Shown: positions 11,486 to 22,500 of the stretch, in pieces | Numbering within the stretch: the stretch's first letter is position 1 | Layout of the letters: every line of letters starts with the position of its first letter | DNA from: Microglena sp. YARC | Taxonomy: Eukaryota; Chlorophyta; Chlorophyceae; Chlamydomonadales; Chlamydomonadaceae | DNA: 64,000 nucleotides | Assembly (NCBI GenBank): GCA_022414725.1 | Contig: CM039462.1 | Span: 93,976,457 to 94,040,456, forward strand | Reading direction: 5' to 3' | Notes under the pieces: model-generated | Seen by the model: the letters and a program-made list of their open reading frames with translations, nothing else | What the model was told of the DNA's origin: nothing | The model's database searches: none | Program-made: the position numbers and the translations under genes

Positions 11486-11884
11486 CTAAGATGATGATTT
11501 CCCGAGTGCGTGCATCCATGAATGTGTGTTGCGTTTCATACCAAAACCTGTTGTCTTTGCCGCATTCTTCTCCTCCTTATTCCGTTGCCTCCACTTTCTG
11601 CAGCTCTCCCCAAGCGCCTCCCTGACCTCCTCGCTGTACCTTGAGACATTCGGGTCGAACTTCATGATCTCACGCATCGCCTTCATGACCATACCCGCCT
11701 CTGCCTCGCATCTATCTCCCAGTATGCTCTTCACTCTCTCTTCCAGCTCGAAGTATCGTTTCTTTTGACAACGTTTGATATCCCCTTGTCTCCATTTTTG
11801 TTTTTTAGCGTGCAAGAACCTCGTCTCCTTGCTCGATGACATCATTAATGTGCGAGCTATTATTCGTTTGAAATTCATATTCAT
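11486..11884 (-). CDS. Small basic ORF upstream of D5 (left)
   Basis: A 132-codon ORF whose central part (KKRYFELEERVKSILGDR through WRQRNKEEKNAA) is identical to the right-arm ORF at 51,427-51,798. The N-terminal and C-terminal parts differ by compensating 1-nt shifts. It is charged and predicted helical by eye. It lies about 50 bp upstream of the D5 locus in the same direction. Not recognised. Confidence 0.4.
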   Translation of the reverse strand: MNMNFKRIIARTLMMSSSKETRFLHAKKQKWRQGDIKRCQKKRYFELEERVKSILGDRCEAEAGMVMKAMREIMKFDPNVSRYSEEVREALGESCRKWRQRNKEEKNAAKTTGFGMKRNTHSWMHALGKSSS

Positions 11885-13000
11885 CTCTACTCTCTCTCTC
11901 CATTATACATTCCCCTCTCCCTTATACACACGCTCCATCGCTTCTCAGACCCCCTTCCCCACCCACCCACCCCCCCCACACGACACACACTCAAGTGCAT
12001 GATGATGGAAACACCCCTGCACTCCCCCGCCTCCCCAAAACGCATTTTTGTGGTGGTGGTGGTGGTGGTGTGGGTGATGAGGCAAAACAGAACCCGCCCG
12101 CGCCATGGGCGTCAGCACAACAAACAAACAGCTCATCAGCAGCTCTCTGGCGCCTGTGGAGCAGCGGATATAATATATATATCTCTCGAGTGGCGCCAAG
12201 GCCCTCAGACCGTCTCTCTCTCCTCGAAGACCCGAAGACCGTCACTTAAAAAAGCTAAAAGATGCGTCAAGCTAGAATACTCAGAGGAGCCCCCATGCTC
12301 TCCGTCTCTAGGCAGCACCCGCCATGTATCTATCGATTGTGCCTGGTGTGGTCGATTGCACATGTGTCCTTGAATTCCCCCCCCCCACGCGATTTCACTC
12401 TTCTTCAGTATGCTGTGTTGAAGACGTACGGGGGGCATCGCAAGCCCTGGGCATGGTGAGGATGAGATGGAGATGGACGTCGGGGAGTCTGCGAAGAGAG
12501 CCGCACGATGCTGGCTGCTTCAGTCAAAAAGACATACCTTCTTACCTACAAACCGCTTGTACTTTTCCACCACACCTGTCCGCACACACTGCGAACCTGC
12601 AGCTCATCCCTCTTCATTAAAGCCAAACACGGGTTGTCAAGCAGAACTGCTTGAGACTCGCGAATACGAACCCTTCTCTCTCCTCCAACACGCTCCCTAA
12701 GACCTCGAGGACCATCATCTCTATGTTACGAGCGAGAGAGCGAGAGAGAGAGTTACACCAAAAAAGAAACAATTCTCATCCTTCCCCTACGATAGGACCT
12801 TCTCTTTTGGAGTTGTTACTTTTGGACTTATCATGTAACAAGTAGAAACTATAATTGGTCAAGTTAAGAACTGAAAACCAAACAAGAGATGTCAAGACTG
12901 AATGCCCCTGCTTGACACCGTCACCTATCTCTCTCCTCCACGACTCCCAAGACCTTCGAGACCACTCTCTAGTTTACACAGCAACTTTTCGGCAAGTTTA
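11885..13000. other. Inner left arm, no gene seen
   Basis: Contains a TGG-repeat (about 12,047-12,069), a TA tract (about 12,170-12,182), GA-rich tracts, a relative of the GCC-rich motif near 12,450-12,520, a CAAGCAG stem-loop with a 2-nt loop (12,638-12,653), and a degenerate GTTACACCAAAAA foldback (12,750-12,830). It mirrors 50,400-51,420. No convincing ORF. Confidence 0.6.
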
Positions 13001-14000
13001 NNNNNNNNNNNNNNNNNNNNNNNNNNNNNNNNNNNNNNNNNNNNNNNNNNNNNNNNNNNNNNNNNNNNNNNNNNNNNNNNNNNNNNNNNNNNNNNNNNNN
13101 NNNNNNNNNNNNNNNNNNNNNNNNNNNNNNNNNNNNNNNNNNNNNNNNNNNNNNNNNNNNNNNNNNNNNNNNNNNNNNNNNNNNNNNNNNNNNNNNNNNN
13201 NNNNNNNNNNNNNNNNNNNNNNNNNNNNNNNNNNNNNNNNNNNNNNNNNNNNNNNNNNNNNNNNNNNNNNNNNNNNNNNNNNNNNNNNNNNNNNNNNNNN
13301 NNNNNNNNNNNNNNNNNNNNNNNNNNNNNNNNNNNNNNNNNNNNNNNNNNNNNNNNNNNNNNNNNNNNNNNNNNNNNNNNNNNNNNNNNNNNNNNNNNNN
13401 NNNNNNNNNNNNNNNNNNNNNNNNNNNNNNNNNNNNNNNNNNNNNNNNNNNNNNNNNNNNNNNNNNNNNNNNNNNNNNNNNNNNNNNNNNNNNNNNNNNN
13501 NNNNNNNNNNNNNNNNNNNNNNNNNNNNNNNNNNNNNNNNNNNNNNNNNNNNNNNNNNNNNNNNNNNNNNNNNNNNNNNNNNNNNNNNNNNNNNNNNNNN
13601 NNNNNNNNNNNNNNNNNNNNNNNNNNNNNNNNNNNNNNNNNNNNNNNNNNNNNNNNNNNNNNNNNNNNNNNNNNNNNNNNNNNNNNNNNNNNNNNNNNNN
13701 NNNNNNNNNNNNNNNNNNNNNNNNNNNNNNNNNNNNNNNNNNNNNNNNNNNNNNNNNNNNNNNNNNNNNNNNNNNNNNNNNNNNNNNNNNNNNNNNNNNN
13801 NNNNNNNNNNNNNNNNNNNNNNNNNNNNNNNNNNNNNNNNNNNNNNNNNNNNNNNNNNNNNNNNNNNNNNNNNNNNNNNNNNNNNNNNNNNNNNNNNNNN
13901 NNNNNNNNNNNNNNNNNNNNNNNNNNNNNNNNNNNNNNNNNNNNNNNNNNNNNNNNNNNNNNNNNNNNNNNNNNNNNNNNNNNNNNNNNNNNNNNNNNNN
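13001..14000. other. Assembly gap (1,000 N)
   Basis: Exactly 1,000 N, the usual placeholder for a scaffold join of unknown size. ORFs reported across it are artefacts. Sequence just after the gap is unusually rich in indels relative to other copies of the same repeat. Confidence 0.99.
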
Positions 14001-14029
14001 AAAGCAGAGAGGATGGAATCATAATACCT

Positions 14030-14890
14030 TTGCCTCCTGATCCTGACACCCCCATCAGCCATCTCTGTTGCCTTGCTCCCGATCCTCGCCACCCATGCGT
14101 CAGCCATTCTCTCTTCTGTGCTCCAATCCTGCTCCCTGCGACAGCCATTTCTCTTGCTCTGCTCCGATTCCTCGCACCCCTGGCGTCAGCCATCTTGTTT
14201 GCTCTGCTCCCAATCCTTGCACCGCCTGCGTCACCATTCGGTTGCCTTGCTCCCCAATCCTGACAACACCTTTTCACCATACTCTGTTCCTTGCTCCCTG
14301 ATTCCTGCACCCATGCATCAGCCATCTCTGTTGCCTTCTCCCTGATCCTCGCACCCATGCATCAGCCATCCTCTCTTGCTGTGCTCACAATCCGTCGCAT
14401 CCCTGCGACAAGCCATTCTCTTGCTCTGCTCCCGATCCTCCCCCTGCGCGTCAGCCATCTTGTTGCTCTGCTCAAATCCTTGCACCCCTGCGTCAGCCAT
14501 TTCTCGGTTGCCTTGGCTTCCCCAATATTGACACCATTCCTGCGGTCAGCCGATCTCTGTTGCTTGCTCCCTGATCCTGACACTCCTGCATCAGCCATCT
14601 CTGTTGCCTGGCTTCCCTGATCTCGCACCCATGCATCAAGCCATCTCTCTTGCTGTGCTCCCAATCCTCGCATCCCTGCGACAGCCCATCCTCTTTGCTC
14701 TGCTCCCTGATCCTTCGACCCTGCGCGTCACATTTGTTTGCTCTGCTCCCAATCCTTGCACCCCTGCGTCAGCCTCTCGTTGCCCTTGCTTCCCAATATT
14801 GACAACCCTGCGTCAGCCATGCTCTGTTTGCCTTGCTCCTGATCCTGACCCTGCAAGTCAGCCATCCTCTGTTGCCTGGCTCCCAGTAAC
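14030..14890. repeat. 45-bp minisatellite, copy after the gap
   Basis: Same unit and same orientation as 275-890, but nearly every copy carries small insertions or deletions. This could be real decay or unpolished long-read sequence at a contig end. Confidence 0.85.
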
Positions 14891-15225
14891 ATCAACGCAC
14901 CACAACTACAGCAAACAACACACAGCAACAACACTACCATTCACCCACACACCACCACAACAAACAACACAACACTACCTAACCACAACAACAACAAACA
15001 AACACAAACACTAACGACTACTCAAAATCAGAACACCGACCACCACCTCCACCTCCACAAAACGCTGCACCTCCTCCAGACACCGCTACTACTTCACCTC
15101 AGACTAACCACACACCATCTCCTCCACCACCTCCGCACTACTACCTGAAATCGGCACAATCATTACCGGAACCACCACCACCACCACCATTTTTGCAGGC
15201 TGTACGACTGCAGGAGTTGAATTTT
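14890..15225. repeat. AC/CAA-rich low-complexity tract
   Basis: Composed of ACAAC, CACCAC and CACCTC runs with no gene. The ORF running through it is low-complexity. Confidence 0.7.
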
Positions 15226-15850
15226 TTCAGATGGCAGTAACGAGACCAGATATCGCAGTGAACAGAGGGAAGGTTCATTGGGAATCTTTGGAAAGATCAT
15301 TGAACCGCTCACGGCATGGGCAGAAAGCAAAGGTGTTCGAGATTTGCACTAAGCAGGTGGGTGTCGTTGGGGGAAAGGTGGTGGTCGGTGGGGGAAGGTG
15401 GGTGGGGAGGGTGTGTTTGTCAGGTATAGTGGAGGTGATTGGGAACCTTTGGAAGATTCATTGACTGATGGCATGGGGGAAGCAAAGTGTTTGGGAGATT
15501 CGCAAAGCAGGTGGGTGAAGGTGGGGGGAAGGTGGGTGGTAGGGGGGGAAGTTGATGGAATGTTGGTTGGAAGGGGGGGAATGTGACGAAGTTGGGTGGG
15601 GAGGGTGGAGGAAACGGGGTGGAAGGTGGGGGATGTGAACGAATCGTGGTGGGTGAGGTGGAGGAAGGGGGTGAAGGTGGGGGATGTGACGAATGGGTGG
15701 GGGGGAGGTGGAGGAAGGGGGTGGAAGGTGGGGGGATGTGAACGAATGGTGGGTGGGAGGTGGTAGGAAAGGGGATGGAAGCGTGGGTAAGGAGGGTGTG
15801 TTAGGTCTAGTGTAGGTGATTAGGAATCTTTGAAAGATCATTGATGATAC
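15225..15850. repeat. G-rich degenerate tandem repeat
   Basis: Imperfect copies of a unit with GGGAATCTTTGGAAAGATCA and long GGTGGGGGA runs. Recurs at 15,290, 15,440 and 15,825. No coding content. Confidence 0.7.
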
Positions 15851-15876
15851 ATGGGTCTGAACGCTGGTTGCAGGGA

Positions 15877-16290
15877 CCCCCCCCACCCCCCCACCCACCC
15901 ACCACACACTACACTCTTACCCAAAACCCTGCACTACAACACACACACTACATGGGTCTGACACAAACACACACACACACACACACACACAACACCACAC
16001 TCTTACCCAAAACCCTGCACTACAGCACACACCCTACATAGGTCTAACACAAACACACACACACACTCTCTTACAGGAGGGAATCATCATGGACGGCTTC
16101 TTTCAACTTTCAGAAGAAAGCACCGCTAATGATCATGTAACCAAAGGGTCTGGCACACACACACACACACACACTTACCCAAAACCCTGCACTCTATTTA
16201 ACACCACCCCTGCAGGAGGGGATAATTATGGACGGCTTCTTCCAGCTTTCAGAAGAAAGCACCGCAAATGATAACAGAGCAAATGGCGAG
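15877..16290. repeat. CA-microsatellite plus interspersed unit
   Basis: Alternates (CA)n with CCCAAAACCCTGCACTACA and GGACGGCTTCTTTCAACTTT (16,090 and 16,231). At least two copies of the longer unit. No gene. Confidence 0.8.
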
Positions 16291-16299
16291 GCTAGTGGT

Positions 16300-17170
16300 C
16301 ACCACACACCCCCAGTGATTAAAAAAAACGGGAGAGCATGGGCATGGCAGGCCAGGACATAGGAGGGGGGGCACGCCCAACGCGTCGCTAGCTGGCAACC
16401 GGCCAAGATGCGGTAATCAGTTTTGGCAGGAGTATCAGGGGGTGGGGGGGACCAAAGGTCATGGTGGGGCTGCTGGGTGGTGGGGATGGGGGGGAGGAAA
16501 GCACGTCGGGGGACGAGGGGGTCCGCCCAGTGTCTGGTGGAGGGCGGGGGGGGCTGCGGTCCAGCGGAGTGGGGGGATACCAATAAAGGGTGCGGGTGGA
16601 CGGGGAGGCTTGCCCTAGTGCACGGAGGCGGGCGGGGGCGGGGGTGGGGGGGAGGGGTCCCCGCATCTGCGCGGGCAAAGGGGCGGGGGGGGGTGGAAGG
16701 GGGGAGGGGCGGGCGGTGGGGGGGTATCGGCGCCGGGGGAGGGGGAGGCGGAGGGGGGGGGAAGGCAGCGAGGGGGGGGAGTGCGAGGAATGGGGGGGCA
16801 AGGGGGATAACGCAGATGCAGTCGTGCAAGGTGGAAGGGCAGGTGGGAACAACGCAACGCACCACCGACAAGGAGCGCAGCAGTGGCTGCCGCCATGCGA
16901 GGAGTGGGCAACAACCAGTCTGCACCTGTCGTCCAGTCGGGCCGACGCGCGGGCCAAACCCGTGAATCGCTCCGCACAGCAGCTAGATCTCGTCGAAGAT
17001 TCCGAGGATGCTGACCTGGGGTATCTTGGCCAAGGACCTTCCCAAAGGCCAGTTCGGGGAGGCCAGGCGTACTTTCGCTGGACCAGGGTACTGCCCATGT
17101 GGAGGCCTCTTCAAGAGCAGGGAGTGCAGCTGGGGCCGGAAGGGCAGCTACGGCCGGCAGTGGTGGCTTG
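16300..17170. other. G-rich region, no convincing gene
   Basis: Runs of G at 16,440-16,800 make several frames open. From 16,840 to 17,170 composition is balanced and one plus-strand frame (ending 17,171) is open with a plausible residue mix, but I recognise nothing and it has no second copy. Confidence 0.4.
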
Positions 17171-17590
17171 AATGACTCCATCTCTAGGACCCCTCCCCTA
17201 CCCCGGTCCCACCACAAACAAATTTCACTAGGTAAGAGACTGCTCAGCTGACAGGACCACACAAACACACACACAACCTACACACACAGACCAACACAAA
17301 CACTACACACATGTTGCTTGAATGACTCCATCTCTTGGACCCCTCCCATACCCCAGTTCCACCACAACAAATTTCACTAGGTAAGAGACTGGCTCAACTG
17401 ACAGGACCACACACACACACACAACCTACACACACAGACCACACAAACACTGCACACAAGTGGCTTGAACGACTCCATCTCTAGGACCCTTCCCCTACCC
17501 CTGGCCCCGCCTCCACACAACACACACACACCACACATGCACACACCCTTCTCATCCACCCTAACCCACTCTACCCAATCACACACCGAC
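17160..17590. repeat. About 150-bp tandem repeat, three copies
   Basis: Each copy has GTGGCTTGAATGACTCCATC, CCCCTCCCCTACCCC, CACTAGGTAAGAGACTG (a donor-like sequence), a CA run and ACACAGACCACAC. Copies start near 17,160, 17,313 and 17,460. Confidence 0.8.
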
Positions 17591-17904
17591 TACCGCCCCT
17601 AGGAGAGAGACTGGCCAAGCTTAGAGGGCGCTTGGGCGGCGCTCTGAAGCTGATGCAGTAGCAGGCCTGCCGGACCCCCCACCAGGTGGATGGGAGCCCA
17701 AGCCACCAAGCCAACCTATGTCTGTACATACCACGCTCACCCTCCCCGCGCCTCAGCTCTGCTGGGGGCTAGTAGAGGGGGGCGGCTCTGCACCTCCTCC
17801 CATCGACGCGCTTGATGTGTTTAAAACAAAGCTTGCAGAGAAGGGGATCACACAACGGTTCGGTCACAGGATAGGCAGCCCCCACCCCACGCCACCCCTC
17901 CACC

Positions 17905-17915
17905 CTGGTGTGTGT

Positions 17916-17946
<31 letters not shown>

Positions 17947-17965
17947 GGGGGGGGGGGTGGGGGGG
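17905..17965. repeat. (TG)n followed by poly-G
   Basis: Ten or so TG units run into a G homopolymer of about 27. A second G-rich tract follows at 18,018-18,040. Flanking CCACCCCATGCCACCCC is duplicated. Confidence 0.9.
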
Positions 17966-18059
17966 CTGAGCCTCTTCTCCCCAGCCCCCACCCCATGCCA
18001 CCCCTTCACCGTTGCATGGGGGGGATGGGGGGTGGGGGGGGCACACTCCACACCCCACA

Positions 18060-18957
18060 CCCCACCTCTTCCAGTAGATGCCCTGCATGTTTTTAATCGC
18101 CATTACACTGGCACGGACACTGTTTGATTTTTAAAAATGGAAATTGTTATGCCTTGCAACGGGCATGAAGTTAAGGGAACCTTCCCGTTTGATTATTCTG
18201 GAAAGAATACATCATCAGTGGGGGAGGAAAAAAAAGATAACGCCTGGAGGGGCGTGGTGTTAAAGGACCCTCCCGTACGCCGCATCTGGGGAAAGTACAT
18301 CATCAGTGATTATCCTGCTTTTATGTGTATATTTAGATTGTATTAGTGCATGGTTTTCCAGCCCACTCTGAGCTGCTCCCCGTCTTCCAAGTCTCCCCGT
18401 GCCATACCCACAGAAAGCAGGGAGCATGTCTGTATGTTACAGTCCAGGGAAGGCCAAATAGGCTAAAGGGACTTGCTCAACCGCGACAGGAAGGGCTAAA
18501 AAAGAAAAGTCATTGGTGAACTGAAAACCAAACAATCGTTTTACCGACGGGGGTCCCGAGTTCCTGATGAAGAGATCATTTGATTATATAATATTGATAA
18601 AAAGCGTCATCCCACATAAGCAGAACCCTGCGATTTCAATTGGAGAATGGTTGGAGTTGGTCGGTAATTTTATCATTTTATTGTATCATTCTTGTGCCGG
18701 CAATGGGAATTGTGATAATTATTTGAAATCAATGTGATCGACTATTTGAAATGATTCACGTGTCATGTATACTAGTACAAGCCCCTGGTAGTGTCTTAAC
18801 AAGTGAAGATGCGGTTATAAAATGAACTGTCTGTAGTCTAGGTACTGCTTTCTTGCCCCGTGTGAGTTTCACTTACTTGGATTCATCATTAAATTGCAGT
18901 TTCATATAGCACGAACTCAGGGCCCCCGACGTTAAAACGATTGTTTGGGGTTAAGAC
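18060..18957. other. Unique AT-richer stretch, no gene seen
   Basis: Ordinary composition with short ORFs only. Near-duplicated pieces at 18,176-18,215 and 18,250-18,310 (CCCGT, GAAAG, ACATCATCAGTG) suggest a decayed repeat pair. Confidence 0.4.
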
Positions 18958-19133
18958 CAGGGCATCGCGATTTCGCGCACGCTTCGTTAGCCCAACTGCG
19001 CGTTTTATGCAGTTATCTCAACCCCCTGTGGGTGCAGCACGCAGTTTTTGCGCTTTTTGCACTACAAAGCGCTGACCAATTTGACGTTTGTGCGCTTCAA
19101 GCTCTGACCAATTTGACGAAATATAGAACCCTG
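18958..19133. mobile_element. hAT-like MITE, family A copy 1
   Basis: 176 bp, starts CAGGGC and ends GAACCCTG, with a perfect 8-bp target duplication GTTAAGAC (18,950-18,957 and 19,134-19,141). The interior is rich in GCGC and TTTTTGCGC words shared with copies 2 and 3. Confidence 0.85.
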
Positions 19134-19257
19134 GTTAAGACGTGAAGATCATCAAGGTTTTTACTTTTTGGCCCTTCCTGTCACGTCTTCTTGTAGAATC
19201 TCGCTTTTTAGGCCTTGGCAACTCTCAGCCCTTCTACGATATATGGGTGATATATCA

Positions 19258-19923
19258 TAGGGCTGTCAAGCTTTATACCGCCCGGTATTTATTTTACCGT
19301 GTACCGTACGATATATGGGTGATAGTACCCTTTAGGGAACCCCTGTCAGACAAGTTAGGGACTGACATAAAAATGCTCTGCCCCTCATACAGTGCCTAAA
19401 GGACGGCATCAGAGTTATCTTCCACTCATCCAAGATGCAAGCAGGTGTATCGAGGGCTTATCCGGAATGATCATGGAAGGGCGCACGCGTGCACAGTATT
19501 TAGCATAATAAGCAAACCGTACGGTAGTTTTGGGATCCATCGTACGGTAAACACCATATATCGTTTTTTCCGTATAATATATCGTCTTTGGTGCAAATCG
19601 GCTATGGCTTGGGCTTGCGACTCGGCAGGTCGGCGGTTCGATTCTTGTCAGAAGCACCTGAATCTGGGTCTGGGAATTTATACCGTCCGATACATCACGA
19701 TATATCGTACGGTAATAGACCACGTATATTACCGCGTTTTTCTATCTCCTCAGTATTGGTCCATTTGACTTGATTTTAAGTGTATGGACGTGTAAACGGT
19801 ATTTCCTGTTATATCCTCTTGGTCTTCTACTGATTTTCCCCCCAAAAGGTATAAAAATACCGTACGGTATATCACGATTTATCGTACGGTAATTGAAAAT
19901 ACCGTACGGTATTGACAGCCCTA
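19258..19923. mobile_element. hAT-like element, family C
   Basis: 666 bp with perfect 12-bp terminal inverted repeats TAGGGCTGTCAA/TTGACAGCCCTA. The subterminal parts are packed with the palindrome ACCGTACGGTA. The flanks resemble each other weakly, so the target duplication is uncertain. A tRNA-like stretch with a T-arm-like GGCGGTTCGATTC lies inside at about 19,600-19,672. No transposase. Confidence 0.75.
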
Positions 19924-20238
19924 GATAAACACTTAATTCGCTAGTTTCTCTACGCCTTGGTAGTTCGCAATGCTTGTTGTCAAGCCTTTTATTTGCTCTT
20001 TCGTACGCTTTTTTGGAGGTCACCTCCTGGACCAGGTTCTGAGGGGTATGTTGCCCAAACCCTCACTGTTATAAAACTGTCCAGCTGCCTCGGCGCTGTT
20101 CAGTCTCGGCATTGATTTTTGCTGAGTATGTAACTATATCCTCCCTCTCTCACTTTATGGCGGTGCTGTTCCACTGCCAAGACATGATCCCCTTGTAATT
20201 TGTCTTTCTTTACGGAGTTCGAGAACAGCTGCTGGAAG

Positions 20239-20432
20239 CAGGGTAATTCAAAGCGCGCGCTTTTAAGCTTTTGAGCGCTGACTTTTTGCCCCCCTCTGCG
20301 CTTTAAGCGCAGTTTTTTGCAACTCCCTATGGACGCAGCAAGCAATTTTTGCGTTTTTGCACTACAAAGCGCACTTTTTTTGTTTTCAAGTGCGCTTAAG
20401 CGCTGGCTAATTTGGCAATTTGAAGTACCCTG
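20239..20432. mobile_element. hAT-like MITE, family A copy 2
   Basis: 194 bp, starts CAGGGTAATTCAAA and ends TTTGAAGTACCCTG, with a perfect 8-bp target duplication GCTGGAAG (20,231-20,238 and 20,433-20,440). Confidence 0.9.
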
Positions 20433-20470
20433 GCTGGAAGACAGCGGGTTTTATTGCGTTCACCAATATG

Positions 20471-20648
20471 CAGGGACAGCCAAATCATATGATGTTGAGC
20501 AAAGGCAAGTATGATATCATATGATATCATACAAATTACATCATATGGTACTGTACATAAATGTTAAACTCAGCCTACTCAGATTGCCGGTATCATATGA
20601 TATCATATGATGACACGATATCATAGTATATCAGATTGCCGTTCCCTA
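20471..20648. mobile_element. hAT-like MITE, family B copy 1
   Basis: 178 bp with ends AGGGACAGCCAAATC and CGTTCCCTA, and an interior of ATATCATATGATATCAT palindromes. Flanked by CCAATATG and CCAATAAA (6 of 8 match). Inverted relative to the copy at 43,484. It sits only 38 bp from family A copy 2. Confidence 0.75.
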
Positions 20649-20649
20649 C

Positions 20650-22500
20650 CAATAAAAAACAAATTGTGTTTCTGCCACGAGGTTCAAAAGCCCCTTTCAG
20701 TCTTTCTGGATTTCTGCATAATTACATTAATGGCTTTAATTTTGTACACCGATTGCTTGCATTATGTCATTATTAATCAAAAGATTACGTCATTGTATGC
20801 TCATTTTTAGAGGTTATTGTGTGTGTGTCTGTGTGGGGTGGTGGTGGTCTCTTTTGGGGGGGAATCTGCCGAGACGACAGAGGAGAAGGTATTATACTTC
20901 TTCATTGCACAGTTGACATTCAGTAGCGTAGGCACGTGGGCTGGCTAAGAAGGGACTGGTACTTGGAGAGTACATGCCCCCTAACTTACAATTAGAGGGC
21001 AATTAATTTCGTGGGGTCGGGTACCCCCCCCCCCCCCCCCCCCCCCGTGCCCGCCCGTGCCTTAACCTGTCCTGTCCGGTACTGGTGGTCACGCTCCGCT
21101 TCCTATAGTTATACTGGTACACCCCTGGCTGGTACTGCTTGTTTTTCGATCACCTGAACTTCTTTCTGATCTCCTGGCTCCGATAAATTGCCCACGAGAA
21201 CTGCACATCTGTCGTCATATCAAACCTGGATTTCATTACTAGGCCCCAGAAACTCGGAAGGGAGGCAGGGATAGGGGGTTTGGGGGGGGGGGGGGGGGTA
21301 GACACCTCAGAATCAAAACTTGGCATGCTAGAAAAAATTGGACAGCTAGTTAAAACAGAAAATATACTAACCACTTACTTACCATATACTATTGCCAATG
21401 AGTTGGGGGGCTAAACTAGAGTATCTTTGAATTCGAGCATGGTGCAGAATGACCTCATAAAGGCTTCGGGTTGTTACGTTCTGCGAAACATGTCAGACAG
21501 TGTTTCAAGTCGTATGGCTTGGTCAAGTTATTAACCCTCCTATTAAATTGTTTATGGCTTAAATAATCGATTTCAGGCCATTTATCGCCTTTAGGCTGTA
21601 ATTCTCAAACGAGCCGATGCTTAAGTGAACCGTGGTTAGTTTACAGTGGAATGGGAGAGGCAAAATCTGGCCTCCTTGAAAAAACTTGGACTACGTTGTA
21701 AGTACGTTGTAGTTAGTAGGTAAAAAACTGAAAAGCAGCCAAGTTGAACACACCTGGGCTTGCTAGAGATTTTCAATATAGGAACAAGCCTTGCTAAACA
21801 AATAAAAATAATGTAACAATTCAAATTCAAGCCTTCCCACAATCCTACGAGGAGAACACACAATCCAAGGCAGTGTTTCAAGTCATATAGCCATGTCAAG
21901 TTATGAACCCCCTTGTTTAGTTGTTGATGGCTGAAATAATAGGGCTAAACCTAGCAAACACAAGGCTCTAAACCTGTGAATGGCTGCATATGCTTGCTCA
22001 CGGCAATAATTATCCATTAGTACTTATGGCTTCACTCGGTTGTGGTATCCCTAAAGGCGGAATTTGGGGTGTCGTGGGCTTGCAGACTCCGTGACCCGGC
22101 CGAGTAGCTGCCGTCGCTTTTTTCGTCCCTCCTGCCGGTACTCGCTCGTCCTAGTATTCTGACCGCTCTTCCGCCCGCAGTGCTGCCTACTTCTGACCGC
22201 TACCCTCTCTCTTCTGACTAGTTTTGACCGCTTCTTTCCGTGTTGGCAAAAACACTGCCAGACCTCTTTATAACTGGGGGCAATGACAATCGTGCTAACT
22301 GACTGATAACTCGCCTTTTTAGCAGCGAAGCACACACGCTCATAACATATCGTGTATTGCTGCACCCATCCAGTCGCTTGCAATTGGAGTGCGTTTTGGA
22401 TGGGTGGCCATGTACGGATGCACGAACCATCCAAAGAGCTCAACGACCCATCCAAAGGGCCCAACCGACAAATACCGACCCATCCAGTACTACAACCGAC
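20650..22500. other. No gene seen; homopolymers and a direct repeat
   Basis: Contains a GT tract (20,818), a C run (about 21,026-21,046), a G run (about 21,281-21,299), and a 70-bp direct repeat (about 21,490-21,560 and 21,870-21,940; CAGTGTTTCAAGTC core). From 22,060 to 22,500 there are repeated CCCATCCA and TTCTGACCGCT words. Short ORFs only. Confidence 0.5.

Noticed and set aside
12855..14358. ORFs of 370-480 codons around 13-14 kb
   Set aside because: They run through the 1,000-N gap.
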